DNA of 64,000 nt from Leptothoe sp034932105 (GCF_034932105.1 NZ_JAYGIG010000016.1:1-64000); one strand, 5' to 3'. Counted from the first letter of the stretch, positions 33,989 to 43,975 are shown. A program made the numbers and translations. Notes: generated by a model not told the origin, from the sequence alone.

Positions 33989-36028
33989 TTAACCAGGCTC
34001 TGCCAAATAGGTCTGTAGGTGGGGGTGCAAGGCATTGCGTGCCGCCATGGCATGCTCAAAACGCTTATTTTGATTTTGTTGAGTCAGCTGATCAAACCAG
34101 TCGGCGATGGGATCTGGAATAGTGACAAACTGACGCCACTGTAAATCGCCGCTGACGGTGGGTAGGGTGATTTTATCGACGGATTCCCCAGTCAGGGCCT
34201 GGAGACCAATTAACCCCAGAGCATATACATCGCTGCTCATTACCGGCCGACCAATCCGCTGCTCTAGGGGCTGATAATCCCGCTGCATGAGCAACTGCTT
34301 ACGATATTCAGCTGACTGCTGGCTGACGTCGATCATCACCCGCTTGCCCAGGCCACTGTCCACCAGAACCATTGACTGACCATGGTTTTCTCGACCATTG
34401 GGCTGAATGAACGCGTCATCCCTTAAGCCTGCATGGACCTGTTTGTGACGATGAAATATCCCCACTTGCTCCAGCAGGCGGTCCATCAGCAACAGCACGG
34501 ATTCCAATGGCCACGGGGTGTTGAATTTTGCTTGTAGTAGTTGTTCCTGGTCAAAGGTTTCGCCCAGCCCATGCACCACGTAAAACGTACTGTCCACTTG
34601 GCCATAGGTATATCCTGGAAATAGAGAGCGTAGGGGTTGAAATTTCTCTATCTCTTTTTCCATAGCTCGCTTCAACAACTCAGCGGTAGCCGGGGAATAG
34701 GCTTTGAGAGTCTGCAGTAATACGAGGGAATCTGTCTGTTTATCGAGGGCAATGGAAATCGGTCCTAATGGTTCTTGACGGAGAAAATACTGCACCTGAT
34801 AGCGTTCCGCCGCAAACCTGGAAAAGGAGTTGTTTGAAACTAGGGAAATATTGGCCGCCGCTGGCTGTGTGCTGCCGAACTGGGGAGTGGAGGGTGACTG
34901 GGCTAACCCCGATGGCTTCGGCTCGACCGGCACTGAAACCGGCTTGGTTGTTTTGACAATGGATAGCTGGGTCTCAACTCGGGCCAGGGTGACGGCAAAA
35001 TCGACTGGCTTGGTAATGTAGTCATTAGCCCCCAACTCAAACGCCCTTACCATGTCATCACTTTGTGCCTTGGCCGTGACCATCAGTACCGGTAGCTGAT
35101 TACGAGAATAGGTTTGACGGATACGCCTTAGGGTTTCAATGCCGTCGATGCCCGGCATCATAATATCCAGTAGCACCAGGCCAACGTTGGAGTTATTTTG
35201 AATGTAGTCTAGGGCAGCTTCTCCACTCTCCACCACCACCGATTGGTACCCACGACGGTTGAGGCGACGACTGAGCATGTCGCGATTGTCTTCATTGTCA
35301 TCAACCACCAGAATCGGTAATCCACTAAAGAGATTGCGAGTTCTTTCGGCAGCTGTAGTAGCGGGTGGCTCTGAATCGGTGGGGGTAATAGCTGTAACTG
35401 GGGCAATAGGAGTAACCGAGGGTTCCAGGTCGACGGCAGTAGCTGGGGTAATGGCCGTGACTGGGGCAATAGGAGTAACCGAGGGTTCCAGGTCAACGGC
35501 ATTGGGAGTAATGGCCGTGACTGGGGTAATGGGTGTCACCGCTGCCGTTGCCGGAGTTGGCATGGAGGTGTCCTGTATGGGGGTGACGGGTATAATGGGA
35601 ATCACTTGTGCAGGGGTCGTTTCTGGCTTTGCCGAGACTTTGGACCGCGCTGGAACTAGCTGTTCCTCCGACAGGAAAGATGCTATTTTGCCGAGTAATC
35701 GTTTGAGATCGATGGGCTTTGTATCATAGTCATCACAGCCTGCTGCCAATGCCTGATCCCGGTCACCCCGCATGGCATGCGCGGTTAAGGCAATGATGGG
35801 AACATTTTTTGTATGTGGCTGGGCCTTCAATCGTCTGGTTGCTTCCCAACCATCAATTACAGGCAAACTCATGTCCATGAGAATCAGATCAAATGGCTGG
35901 GCAGATGCGATCGCAATGGCCTCCGCACCATCCACAGCTATGGACAAATCATAACCCCGACGACGAAGGCGTCGACTTAACATATCCCGGTTGAGCTCGT
36001 TATCTTCAACTAATAAGACTCTTGTCAT
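33989..36028 (-). CDS. REC-REC-pseudokinase response regulator
   Basis: A 679-residue protein. REC1 (about 3-120) has the phospho-acceptor Asp in LILMDMS; REC2 (about 240-360) has it in LVLLDIMMPGIDG. A Pro/Thr/Val linker (about 130-235) contains near-identical repeats (LEPSVTPIAPVTAITP). The C-terminal 270 residues resemble a Ser/Thr kinase fold but lack catalytic motifs: the HRD loop is replaced by VHAGLRDDAF and DFG by DSG, so a pseudokinase scaffold is likely. It begins 39 bp after the hybrid kinase gene stop and is probably its partner. The kinase-fold call is moderate; the REC domains are certain. Confidence 0.88.
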   Translation of the reverse strand: MTRVLLVEDNELNRDMLSRRLRRRGYDLSIAVDGAEAIAIASAQPFDLILMDMSLPVIDGWEATRRLKAQPHTKNVPIIALTAHAMRGDRDQALAAGCDDYDTKPIDLKRLLGKIASFLSEEQLVPARSKVSAKPETTPAQVIPIIPVTPIQDTSMPTPATAAVTPITPVTAITPNAVDLEPSVTPIAPVTAITPATAVDLEPSVTPIAPVTAITPTDSEPPATTAAERTRNLFSGLPILVVDDNEDNRDMLSRRLNRRGYQSVVVESGEAALDYIQNNSNVGLVLLDIMMPGIDGIETLRRIRQTYSRNQLPVLMVTAKAQSDDMVRAFELGANDYITKPVDFAVTLARVETQLSIVKTTKPVSVPVEPKPSGLAQSPSTPQFGSTQPAAANISLVSNNSFSRFAAERYQVQYFLRQEPLGPISIALDKQTDSLVLLQTLKAYSPATAELLKRAMEKEIEKFQPLRSLFPGYTYGQVDSTFYVVHGLGETFDQEQLLQAKFNTPWPLESVLLLMDRLLEQVGIFHRHKQVHAGLRDDAFIQPNGRENHGQSMVLVDSGLGKRVMIDVSQQSAEYRKQLLMQRDYQPLEQRIGRPVMSSDVYALGLIGLQALTGESVDKITLPTVSGDLQWRQFVTIPDPIADWFDQLTQQNQNKRFEHAMAARNALHPHLQTYLAEPG

Positions 36029-36067
36029 ATTCCCCTTAATTAACCTCAGCCTACAGTTACTACCGGG

Positions 36068-38938
36068 TTAATCAGATACACTAGACACCGGATCGATGCT
36101 AGAGACTGAATCTGTCGCATTAGGCGTTGAACCCGCCTTAGCCAAGACCACCGCCTGTAGCTCATTCAGTAACTCTTGACGATTAAGATCCGCTTTTTGA
36201 TACACCCGAGCCACACCTTCTAGCTGCTGCTGATCGCTGATCGTCAGCGCCTTAGCCGTTAGCACAATGACAGGAATATCCCGCCATTCAGAATTTTGTC
36301 GCAGCACCTGAATAAACTCAAACCCATCCATTTCAGGCATCATGAGATCTAGCACAATCAAATGGGGTTGATTCTTATCTAGAAACTGCAACGCCTCACG
36401 GCCATTGGACGCCAGCTCAACTGTCCAATCTTGCCGTTGTAAAAAACGCCCCATAATCTCCCGCGCATTGACATCATCTTCCACCACCAAAATAGTAGGA
36501 GAGGGCTGCCCTGAGAGATGGGTTTCCAACACACTGATTAACCGCTTACGATCAATGGGCTTAGTTAGGTAATCAACCGCCCCTAAGCTATGTCCCATAG
36601 GACGGTCATCTATCATAGACAGCAAAATAACGGGTATTTCAGAAACAACTGGCATTTCTTTTAGTTGTCTTAAAACTGACCAGCCATCCATTTGCGGCAT
36701 CATTACATCTAACGTGATCGCATCTGGCAAAATTTCACCCGCCAGAGCCAGACCCTGTTCGCCGCTGGAGGCGCAGACCACGTTATAGCCAGCCTCATCC
36801 AGAGAACGCCGCAAAATCTCGCGGGCATCATCATCATCGTCAATCACCAGGATCGTCTGTTTAGAAGCACTGTGGTTGGAAGAGCTGCCGCTCTCAGGCA
36901 AGCTACTTTCAGCGGCCAGGGCAGGGGCAAAAAATGTTTTACTCTTCGGATTCGCCACCTGTACTGTTTGCGGAATGATTAACGCAAAGGTAGTGCCTTG
37001 GCCCTGAACACTTTCTACCGTAATATCCCCGCCCATCATATTAATGAACTGCTTAGTAATCGCCAGCCCTAACCCCGTACCCCCATATTTACGGGTGGTG
37101 GATGCATCGGCTTGGGTAAAGGCATCGAAAATCTTCTCTATTTGGTCATCCTTCATGCCAATGCCCGTATCACTGACAATAAAACGGAACCAGGGGCCAT
37201 CATAGGTCGAACTATCAACCGTAGGGATCTGCTCAACCGTTAGGGTAATATTTCCATCCTCAGTAAACTTACAAGCGTTACTCAGCAAATTAAACAAGCT
37301 TTGGCGGAGCTTGGTTTGATCGGCCTTGAGGTTGCCAACATCCTGGGGGCAGAAAATTGACAAATGGTTATTATTTTTCTGGGCAACAGGGGCAATGGTG
37401 CCAGCAATATCCCTTATCATTTCCTGAATGGAGAAATCTTCCAAAAATAGCTCCATCCGCCCCGCCTCAATTTTAGACAAGTCTAGAACTGAGTTAATTA
37501 ATCCAAGTAAGTGTTTGCCAGCCCCCTGAATCTTTTGTAAATCAGGTACAAAGTCCTCCTCACCCAGATCCGTCGCTTCCTCTTCCAGCATTTCACTGTA
37601 GCCAATGATGGCATTGAGGGGAGTGCGCAGCTCGTGACTCATGTTAGCCAAAAACTCACTCTTAGAGCGGTTAGCATCTTCTGCTTTCACCCGCGCTTCC
37701 TCCGCTTCTTCCATGGCCTTCATGAGCTTGGTTGTGCGGTCTTGGACACGACTATCCAAGTCGCGATTTAACTCCATTAGCTGCTCTTCCGCCTGCTTTC
37801 GCTCCGTAACATCCTGCAAAAACAGGGATAGTCCATCGCGTCCCGGATAGCCCCTGACCTGCAGCCACCGTTGGGTAGGCGCATAGTAAGTTTCAAAGCT
37901 GACTACCGTTTGCTCAGCCATAGCCCGACGGTACTGCTGCTCATAGCGTGCCCCCAAGGATTCTGGAAAAATCTTCCAAAAGTCTTGCTCCAAAAGTCCT
38001 TGAATACTACGCTTCAGCACTTCAGCTGCCTGGGCATTAACGTAGGTTACTTTCCAACTGCGATCAACCGCGACAAAGGCATCGGTAATATTTTCCAATA
38101 CGCTGGTGGTACGCTGACTAGATTGCCGCAGCCGGGCCACTAACCCGTTGGCCACTATACCAATCAACGCCAGAGCGACCAAGTAGGCTGCATTGCGATA
38201 TATGGCTGCCTGCCTAAACGATATTCGGCTAGCTTCGCTATAGGTACTTTGTAGCTCACGAATATTGCTCGTCAGGGGTAAATTGACTACCTGATCCAGT
38301 AGGGCATCGGCAACCGGCTTGTTTTCTAGAACCGTTTGGGACAACTGAATGACCTGGGCCACATCGTCCGCCCTAGAAAACTTACCCGCATCGAGCTTCG
38401 ATTTGACCGCACTCAGTTCTTTCTCAATCGTAGTCACCAACTGTTCATCAGTGGCCATGATATAGATCAAAACATCATCGATCAGTCGTTCAAGATCAGC
38501 ATCGCTGGTATTTTTTAGGCTATTAACCAAGCTAGGTAGTTGAACCAATGCATTTTGCAACTCTGCGTTGGTTGCTTGGAATTGATTCACCAGCTCAGTT
38601 TTTTCCTTCAGCAACTGAGCATCACGGCTAATCAGGCTTTGTAATCGAGTCCGATCGTCCCTGACAACAAATCCAGGAATTCTTTGGGCTAACTCCTCCT
38701 GAGTAGACAGTTCTCCAGCTAAGGCTTCTTCCAGCGGCTTATCATGCTTCAGAAGCGTGTAGCGTTCCTTCAGTATTGCCAGCTCAACTTCGGTATCACT
38801 TTCAACTTGGTTAGCAATTAAATCTGCATATTGTTGATATTGGCTAACATTCACCGACTTGCCTTTGATTCCTAAGAATGCCAGGAGTAGAAAAGCGGCG
38901 ACCACACCTGCCCCTTTAGATAAAGAGTCTCGATTCAC
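36068..38938 (-). CDS. Hybrid histidine kinase (sensor, PAS, HisKA, HATPase, REC, REC)
   Basis: A 956-residue membrane kinase. TM1 is near residues 10-25, an all-helical extracytoplasmic sensor spans about 26-245, and TM2 lies near 246-264. A PAS domain (about 275-390), a coiled coil, HisKA with MSHELRTPLNAIIGYSEM, and an HATPase with NLLSNACKF and GGTGLGLAI follow, then two receivers (LDVMMPQMDGW and LDLMMPEMDGF). The start is GTG 38938, with AGGAGG at 38952-38947 on the minus strand. The next gene, a REC-REC-pseudokinase, follows after 39 bp. It is a paralogue of the kinase at 39488-42361. Confidence 0.95.
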   Translation of the reverse strand: MNRDSLSKGAGVVAAFLLLAFLGIKGKSVNVSQYQQYADLIANQVESDTEVELAILKERYTLLKHDKPLEEALAGELSTQEELAQRIPGFVVRDDRTRLQSLISRDAQLLKEKTELVNQFQATNAELQNALVQLPSLVNSLKNTSDADLERLIDDVLIYIMATDEQLVTTIEKELSAVKSKLDAGKFSRADDVAQVIQLSQTVLENKPVADALLDQVVNLPLTSNIRELQSTYSEASRISFRQAAIYRNAAYLVALALIGIVANGLVARLRQSSQRTTSVLENITDAFVAVDRSWKVTYVNAQAAEVLKRSIQGLLEQDFWKIFPESLGARYEQQYRRAMAEQTVVSFETYYAPTQRWLQVRGYPGRDGLSLFLQDVTERKQAEEQLMELNRDLDSRVQDRTTKLMKAMEEAEEARVKAEDANRSKSEFLANMSHELRTPLNAIIGYSEMLEEEATDLGEEDFVPDLQKIQGAGKHLLGLINSVLDLSKIEAGRMELFLEDFSIQEMIRDIAGTIAPVAQKNNNHLSIFCPQDVGNLKADQTKLRQSLFNLLSNACKFTEDGNITLTVEQIPTVDSSTYDGPWFRFIVSDTGIGMKDDQIEKIFDAFTQADASTTRKYGGTGLGLAITKQFINMMGGDITVESVQGQGTTFALIIPQTVQVANPKSKTFFAPALAAESSLPESGSSSNHSASKQTILVIDDDDDAREILRRSLDEAGYNVVCASSGEQGLALAGEILPDAITLDVMMPQMDGWSVLRQLKEMPVVSEIPVILLSMIDDRPMGHSLGAVDYLTKPIDRKRLISVLETHLSGQPSPTILVVEDDVNAREIMGRFLQRQDWTVELASNGREALQFLDKNQPHLIVLDLMMPEMDGFEFIQVLRQNSEWRDIPVIVLTAKALTISDQQQLEGVARVYQKADLNRQELLNELQAVVLAKAGSTPNATDSVSSIDPVSSVSD

Positions 38939-39487
38939 TAGAATAACCTCCTAAAATTGTCTCTATATAAGGGGAACGACCATTGGTAAATATCACAGGC
39001 TTCTAACAACAGAGTGATGTAGATGGCAAGGATCAAACTGCTCTGCAAACCCTGCCCATGAATGACAGGCTCAGCTTGTTCAACGTCACACTATAGAAAT
39101 ATGGATGCCCATATGCTCCACTGGTTGGGGAGTTGCTTAAACATAAAAGTAAAGTAGGGCGATTTTGATCGATAAAACCTAGGTTCGATGGTGCCCCTAT
39201 ACAGATAAAAAAGTAATTTACTGGAATTTATATTGAGTAATATATTGAGATTTTCATCCTTCAATCAGGGCCGATGAGGCCGAACTAATTTTTCCATCGC
39301 TAAATTTCAGCAAGAACAAAACTTCTTTATAAAGATGCTCTGTAACTATCATTAGTTCCGGAAGATACGTGTTCATAGTAAAGGACATTGTGTATATTGC
39401 TACGGATAACCGTGATGATATTACCTCCAATCAAATCATGGGTCACAGGTCTGAAACCTCTTGGAGTCAAGGTTAGGGTCTTTAACG
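38939..39487. other. Intergenic region between the duplicated hybrid kinases
   Basis: About 550 AT-rich bases without a gene. It ends with the AGGAGG site of the downstream kinase. I see no terminator, riboswitch or repeat of note; a promoter for the kinase-RR pair is expected here. Confidence 0.45.
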
Positions 39488-42361
39488 CTAGCCCACAACG
39501 GGAGCCCTGTCGACTGTCGTCAAAACCAATGATTGCACCTCATTCAGTAGGTCCTGACGATTAAAATCAGCCTTTTGATAGACCCGAACCACTCCGTCTA
39601 AAAGCTGTTGATCCTTAGCGGTTAGGGTTTTAGCTGTCACAATAACGATCGGAATATCTTGCCAAGCAGATGTTTGGCGCAGCACTTGCACAAATTCAAA
39701 GCCGTCCATGCCTGGCATCATCAAATCCAACACAATTAAGTCGGGTACGGTGTGATGGAGATAGTCCAGGGCCTGGTGTGCGTCGGGTGCCAGGACAACA
39801 GACCAATTAGGGTTTTGCAAAAAGCGGCCCATAATTTCCCGAGCATCAGCATTGTCCTCAACCACCAAAATTTTAGGGCATGGTTGGCTAGGCAGTTGAG
39901 TGTTTAGAACATCCAATAGACGTATGTGGTCAACTGGTTTGGGCAAACAGTCAGTGGCTCCTAGCTGTAGGGCACGGTTAGACTCCTCGGTTGTGGTCAA
40001 CACAGTAATCGGTACTTCAGCTATCGTTGACATGGCCTTAAGATCCTGTAGCATTGCCCATCCATCCTGCTGGGGCACCAGCATATCCAAAATAATGGCC
40101 TCAGGCAGTAGTTCCCCAGCCAGGGCCAAGGCCTGTTGCCCAAGACCACCAGACACAACGTTGTAACCAGCATCTGTCAACCAGCTGTGTAAACTTTCCC
40201 CAGTATCTCCATCATCGTCAATGACTAAGACGGTCTTTTCCGATGCTCCATTCGATAATTCATGAATGCCTACTAGTGCTTCCCGCTCAACCATGCGAAT
40301 AGGGGGAGCGAAGAAGGTTTCATCGGAGGGCCTATCCACCTGGACGGTTTGGGGGATGGTCAAGGTAAAGGTGGTGCCCTGACCGTAGGTACTGTCAACG
40401 GAGATATCTCCCCCCATCATGGCAATAAACTGTTTGGTAATGGTCAGGCCTAGACCTGTACCTCCGTACTTGCGCGTAGTCGATGTATCTGCTTGGGTAA
40501 AGGCTTGGAAAATCTTCCCCATTTGCTCCGTTGTCATACCAATACCAGTATCCGTTACCGTAAACCGCAGAGAGTTGTCCTCATGTCCTTGGGCGTTAGT
40601 CATTACGGTGGGCTCAACGGCCAGGGTAATGGTGCCATTTTCAGTGAATTTACAGGCATTGCTTAGCAGATTAATCAAGCTTTGTCGGAGTTTGACTTCG
40701 TCTGCATGGAGCACACCAATGTCCTCCGGACAAGACATCGATAGCTGATTAAAGTTCTTGTGGGCTAAGGGCTGAATCGTGCCCATAATCTCGTCCATGG
40801 TGGACTTAACATCAATGTCCTCCAGAAAGAGCTCCATTCGACCAGCCTCAATCTTGGATAAATCGAGTACTGAGTTGATCAGTCCTAATAGGTGTTTGCC
40901 CGCCCCTTGGATTTTTTGTAAGTCGGGGACAAAATCCTCTTCGCCAATACTGGTGACATCTTCTTCCAGCATTTCGCTATAGCCAATGATGGCGTTGAGG
41001 GGGGTACGCAGTTCATGGCTCATGTTGGCTAAAAATTCACTTTTAGAACGGTTGGCATCCTCGGCTTTTATCCGGGCTGTTTCCGCTTCTTCCATGGCAG
41101 TTGCCAATTGGGTTGTACGGTCTTTGACCCGCTCGTCCAAATCCCGATTGAGTTCAATCAGTTGTTCTTCCGCCTGTTTACGTTCTGTAAAATCTTGCAA
41201 AAAGATGGATAGGCCATCCACACCGGGATATCCCCGCACCATCAGCCATCGTTCAGTGGGCTCATAGTAGGCTTCAAAGCTAACTACCTGTTGCTGAGTT
41301 GCCACAGCTTGATGATAATTTTCCGTAAATCGCTTTCCCAGGGATAGGGGTAAAACTTGCCAAACATCCTCTCCTAGCAGATTCGGGATGTCCCGCTTGA
41401 GAATATCGGCTGCCTGGGCATTGACATAGGTGATCACCCATTTTCGATCTAGGGCAATGAAGGCATCAGTAATGCTTTCTAGCACCTTAATGGTCTTTTG
41501 GCTGGTCCGACGCAGTCGGTTGATCACCCAAAATGCCACAATGCCTGAGCTAGTAAATGACAGTATGTAGATCAGGTTTCGATAAAATGCGATTCGTTTC
41601 TGCGTAGTTTGTTGTATGTCGTCAAACTGAGTTTCGAGGGCTCGAATATTATTCGTCAGCGGTAAAGCCATTATCTGACTACTGAGCTGATCGGCGGCGG
41701 GTTTATTAGTTAAAACTAACTGGACTGATTGGGCCATTTGCCGCTGGGTCGTTGAAGTGGTCCCCAGTTTTGCCTCTAGACCCCTGAGTTTTGTTTCGAT
41801 CTCCGTGACGAGTTTTTTATCGCTGGTTACGGCATAAAGAAATAGATCGTTGAGTAGGGACTCTACCTCTAGACGGACGCTACCGATTAGGCCATTGAGC
41901 ACATTGGATTCCTGGGAAAGCGCTGTTCTTAATTCCGCATGATGAATTTCCAGTTGCTCAACCAGCTGTCGCTTTTCAGCGAGTAATTCCGCGTTAAAGT
42001 CTAACTGTTTCTGTAAACGATCTTTATCGTTGTCTGATAGAGTTTGGGGAATTTGTGTCATCAGCTGGGCTTGTACTTGCTCTGATTCAAGCAAAGCCGT
42101 GTTTAAGGCTTGTCCATTTTGGGAAATGGTATGGCGAATATCTTGTAAAGCTAGCTGAGCAGCTGCCTCATTGACCAGGTGATCTGAAATTAAGGCACTG
42201 TAGCTACGGTACTGATCAAAATCAACGGTAAAGCTTTTGAGACCTAAAATTGTTAGGACTGAGAGTGTAGCGACAGCGGGTATACCCTTTAAAAAATGCT
42301 TTCGTCTGACCTCAGGCATCTCCAAAAATCCCAAAAATATAGCTTTGCGCACATAGCTCAC
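39488..42361 (-). CDS. Hybrid histidine kinase, paralogue of the adjacent kinase
   Basis: A 957-residue protein with the same order: TM helix (about 28-46), helical sensor, second TM (about 262-280), PAS, HisKA (MSHELRTPLNAIIGYSEML, identical to its neighbour), HATPase (GGTGLGLTI) and two receivers. The first receiver keeps Asp in ILDMLVPQQDGW but is otherwise divergent from its counterpart; the second has LDLMMPGMDGF. The kinase core is nearly identical to the neighbour, while the sensors differ, so after duplication they probably gained different inputs. It is leftward and separated from its paralogue by 549 bp. Confidence 0.95.
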   Translation of the reverse strand: MSYVRKAIFLGFLEMPEVRRKHFLKGIPAVATLSVLTILGLKSFTVDFDQYRSYSALISDHLVNEAAAQLALQDIRHTISQNGQALNTALLESEQVQAQLMTQIPQTLSDNDKDRLQKQLDFNAELLAEKRQLVEQLEIHHAELRTALSQESNVLNGLIGSVRLEVESLLNDLFLYAVTSDKKLVTEIETKLRGLEAKLGTTSTTQRQMAQSVQLVLTNKPAADQLSSQIMALPLTNNIRALETQFDDIQQTTQKRIAFYRNLIYILSFTSSGIVAFWVINRLRRTSQKTIKVLESITDAFIALDRKWVITYVNAQAADILKRDIPNLLGEDVWQVLPLSLGKRFTENYHQAVATQQQVVSFEAYYEPTERWLMVRGYPGVDGLSIFLQDFTERKQAEEQLIELNRDLDERVKDRTTQLATAMEEAETARIKAEDANRSKSEFLANMSHELRTPLNAIIGYSEMLEEDVTSIGEEDFVPDLQKIQGAGKHLLGLINSVLDLSKIEAGRMELFLEDIDVKSTMDEIMGTIQPLAHKNFNQLSMSCPEDIGVLHADEVKLRQSLINLLSNACKFTENGTITLAVEPTVMTNAQGHEDNSLRFTVTDTGIGMTTEQMGKIFQAFTQADTSTTRKYGGTGLGLTITKQFIAMMGGDISVDSTYGQGTTFTLTIPQTVQVDRPSDETFFAPPIRMVEREALVGIHELSNGASEKTVLVIDDDGDTGESLHSWLTDAGYNVVSGGLGQQALALAGELLPEAIILDMLVPQQDGWAMLQDLKAMSTIAEVPITVLTTTEESNRALQLGATDCLPKPVDHIRLLDVLNTQLPSQPCPKILVVEDNADAREIMGRFLQNPNWSVVLAPDAHQALDYLHHTVPDLIVLDLMMPGMDGFEFVQVLRQTSAWQDIPIVIVTAKTLTAKDQQLLDGVVRVYQKADFNRQDLLNEVQSLVLTTVDRAPVVG

Positions 42362-42858
42362 ACCATAGGTGATTGATTAAAACGATAGATAGCAATAGCT
42401 ATGTGCGGCGCAATCTGATGAAGGATTTCATCAGATTGCTATATTGTCTGACTGTTAATCAGAAACGTTTTATATAGCTGAGTCATGGCTCTAGCCTTAG
42501 GTTTTAATCCGAAATTAGCGATCGCAACAAATACACTGATGGTATTGAGAAAGCTTTAATCACAGCAAATTCCCAAGCTGACATCTCCTCCAGTACCTTA
42601 ATCAACATCTGTGTTGGCAGCTAATCCGAACATTTACGTAGGATCGTTGCAAAAATTCTAAAGTCAGAACATCCTGGAAGTAACGGCATCATGGCAAGTG
42701 CTCTTAAATCAGAACATTCTAGACATAACGTCCCCGTCTGAAGACATTGAAGTACTATCCAATATCTTCTCCTTACAAAGCCCAGGAGCTTACATCCGAT
42801 TAGATCTGGCCATCTTAAATCTAATTAAGGGATGAAACGTCAACTATAAAGTAGGCGC
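42362..42858. other. Intergenic region with a perfect 13-bp hairpin
   Basis: GCAATCTGATGAA (42410-42422) pairs perfectly with 42427-42439 around GGAT, about 50-80 bases upstream of the hybrid kinase start on its leader side. A weak direct repeat of TCAGAACAT lies near 42665 and 42711. No gene is seen in the nearly 500 bases. Confidence 0.5.
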
Positions 42859-43692
42859 TTAGGACATTACGGGGCTAGGGATTGACCGGTTAACTGCCTG
42901 GGCGATGGGTATGAGGCTATGCACCAGCTCAGCCATCGCTTCTAGGCTAAGGGTTTGTCGAGCATCACTCACGGACTGCTCCGGTTCTGGATGGCATTCA
43001 ATCATCAAACCATCGGCTCCGGCTGCGATCGCACCCCGAGCCAACCCCGCGACCAATTCACGCTTACCCGTAGCATGGCTAGGATCCACCAACACAGGTA
43101 AATGGGTAATTTGCTTAAGGGCCACCACGGCCCCCAGATCGAGCACATTGCGGGTATAGCTATCAAAGCTACGAATCCCCCGCTCACAAAGAATAATATT
43201 CGGATTCCCATGGCTGGCAATATATTCCGCCGCCATCACAAACTCGGCCACGGTGGCGGCCAAACCACGCTTGAGCAATACGGGTTTGTCAATTTCCCCC
43301 AATGCCTTGAGCAGATCAAAATTTTGCATATTGCGGCTACCCACCTGTAACACATCGGCATGGGGCAGTAGCTTCTCAATTTGATGGATGGCCATCACCT
43401 CCGTCACCACCGGCAGACCATAGCGTTGCCGAATGGCGGAGAGAATATCCAATCCCACCTCCCCCAACCCCTGGAACGCATAGGGCGATGTGCGAGGTTT
43501 GTAGATGCCGCCGCGCAACCCTTGGATGGGCAAATGAGCTTGGGCAATAGTTTCCATTTGGGCCATGCTTTCAATGGCACAGGGGCCGCCAACGATAAAT
43601 AGCTGTTGGCCACCGACGGTAACGGTGGGGGTAATGACTATTTCACTGGTGTGATTAGCATGGGCTTTGGCAACAAGTTTGGCATCCTTCAT
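42859..43692 (-). CDS. aroF: 3-deoxy-7-phosphoheptulonate (DAHP) synthase
   Basis: A 277-residue class I-beta enzyme that joins phosphoenolpyruvate and erythrose 4-phosphate, the first step of the shikimate pathway. Conserved motifs are FIVGGPCAIES, YKPRTSPYAFQGLG, QVGSRNMQNFDLL, KPVLLKRG, ILCERGIRSFD, DPSHATGKR and IECHPEP. The start is ATG 43692, which gives the family's usual length. The frame can be extended to 43767, but that stretch crosses a terminator hairpin. A long leader with two short aromatic-rich ORFs and two terminators precedes it (see separate entries), pointing to attenuation by aromatic amino acid supply. The symbol is by function only. Confidence 0.96.
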   Translation of the reverse strand: MKDAKLVAKAHANHTSEIVITPTVTVGGQQLFIVGGPCAIESMAQMETIAQAHLPIQGLRGGIYKPRTSPYAFQGLGEVGLDILSAIRQRYGLPVVTEVMAIHQIEKLLPHADVLQVGSRNMQNFDLLKALGEIDKPVLLKRGLAATVAEFVMAAEYIASHGNPNIILCERGIRSFDSYTRNVLDLGAVVALKQITHLPVLVDPSHATGKRELVAGLARGAIAAGADGLMIECHPEPEQSVSDARQTLSLEAMAELVHSLIPIAQAVNRSIPSPVMS

Positions 43693-43714
43693 GGTGGTAA
43701 AAAAATAAACGGCT

Positions 43715-43752
43715 AAAAAACAAAAAGCCCGCAGCCTGTAAAGGCTCCGGGC
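43715..43752 (-). terminator. Leader terminator 2, just before the DAHP synthase start
   Basis: On the minus strand GCCCGGAGCC pairs with GGCTGCGGGC (43752-43727) and is followed by a long T-run to 43715, ending 23 bases before ATG 43692. This is a textbook intrinsic terminator placed inside the leader. A competing pairing between CCGGGTAGG at the end of leader ORF 2 and CCTTGCCCGG would break it. Confidence 0.88.
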
Positions 43753-43775
43753 AAGGTCGTACGGCACAGCGAACG

Positions 43776-43838
43776 CTACCTACCCGGTGGCGGCGTAAAA
43801 AAGAAAACTGTAAATTGCCAGCTGTGACGAACGATCAT
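43776..43838 (-). CDS. Leader peptide 2 (Trp/Phe-rich), predicted
   Basis: ATG 43838 opens 20 codons ending at TAG 43776, with a GAG element about nine bases upstream. The peptide is MIVRHSWQFTVFFFTPPPGR, with one Trp and four Phe. Its last codons hold the CCGGG that can pair with the 5' arm region of terminator 2. It fits a classic attenuation leader controlling the DAHP synthase gene. Its translation is not proven. Confidence 0.6.
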   Translation of the reverse strand: MIVRHSWQFTVFFFTPPPGR

Positions 43839-43898
43839 GGTGCTCAAAAGGAAAATGGGTAGGGGAAAATTAGTAAAACCAGCAAAAAGCCCGTAGAT

Positions 43899-43931
43899 AA
43901 AACAAAACCGCAGGGCTTTCACTCTGCGGTT
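43899..43931 (-). terminator. Leader terminator 1
   Basis: AACCGCAG and CTGCGGTT pair (43931-43906 on the minus strand), followed by TTGTTTT. It lies 28 bases after the stop of leader ORF 1. A second hairpin just downstream (AGCCC with GGGCT, then TTTTT near 43885) may add to it. Confidence 0.8.
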
Positions 43932-43975
43932 CACCGGCGTCCCATGCTAGAGCTAGGGTTCAGGGCCGGTGAACC
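43928..43975 (-). promoter_or_regulatory. Antiterminator hairpin competing with terminator 1
   Basis: GGTTCACCGGC (43975-43965, in the last codons of leader ORF 1) pairs perfectly over 11 bp with GCCGGTGAACC (43938-43928). The latter overlaps the 5' arm of terminator 1 by four bases, so the two folds exclude each other. A ribosome stalled at the aromatic codons would leave the antiterminator free; one at the stop codon would cover it. Confidence 0.65.

Noticed and set aside
39180..39200. GGTTCGA-like string suggesting a tRNA T-arm
   Set aside because: No cloverleaf could be built around it; acceptor and anticodon arms are absent.
43693..43767. N-terminal extension of DAHP synthase to 43767
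   Set aside because: The extra codons run through an intrinsic terminator with its T-run, and conserved sequence begins after ATG 43692.
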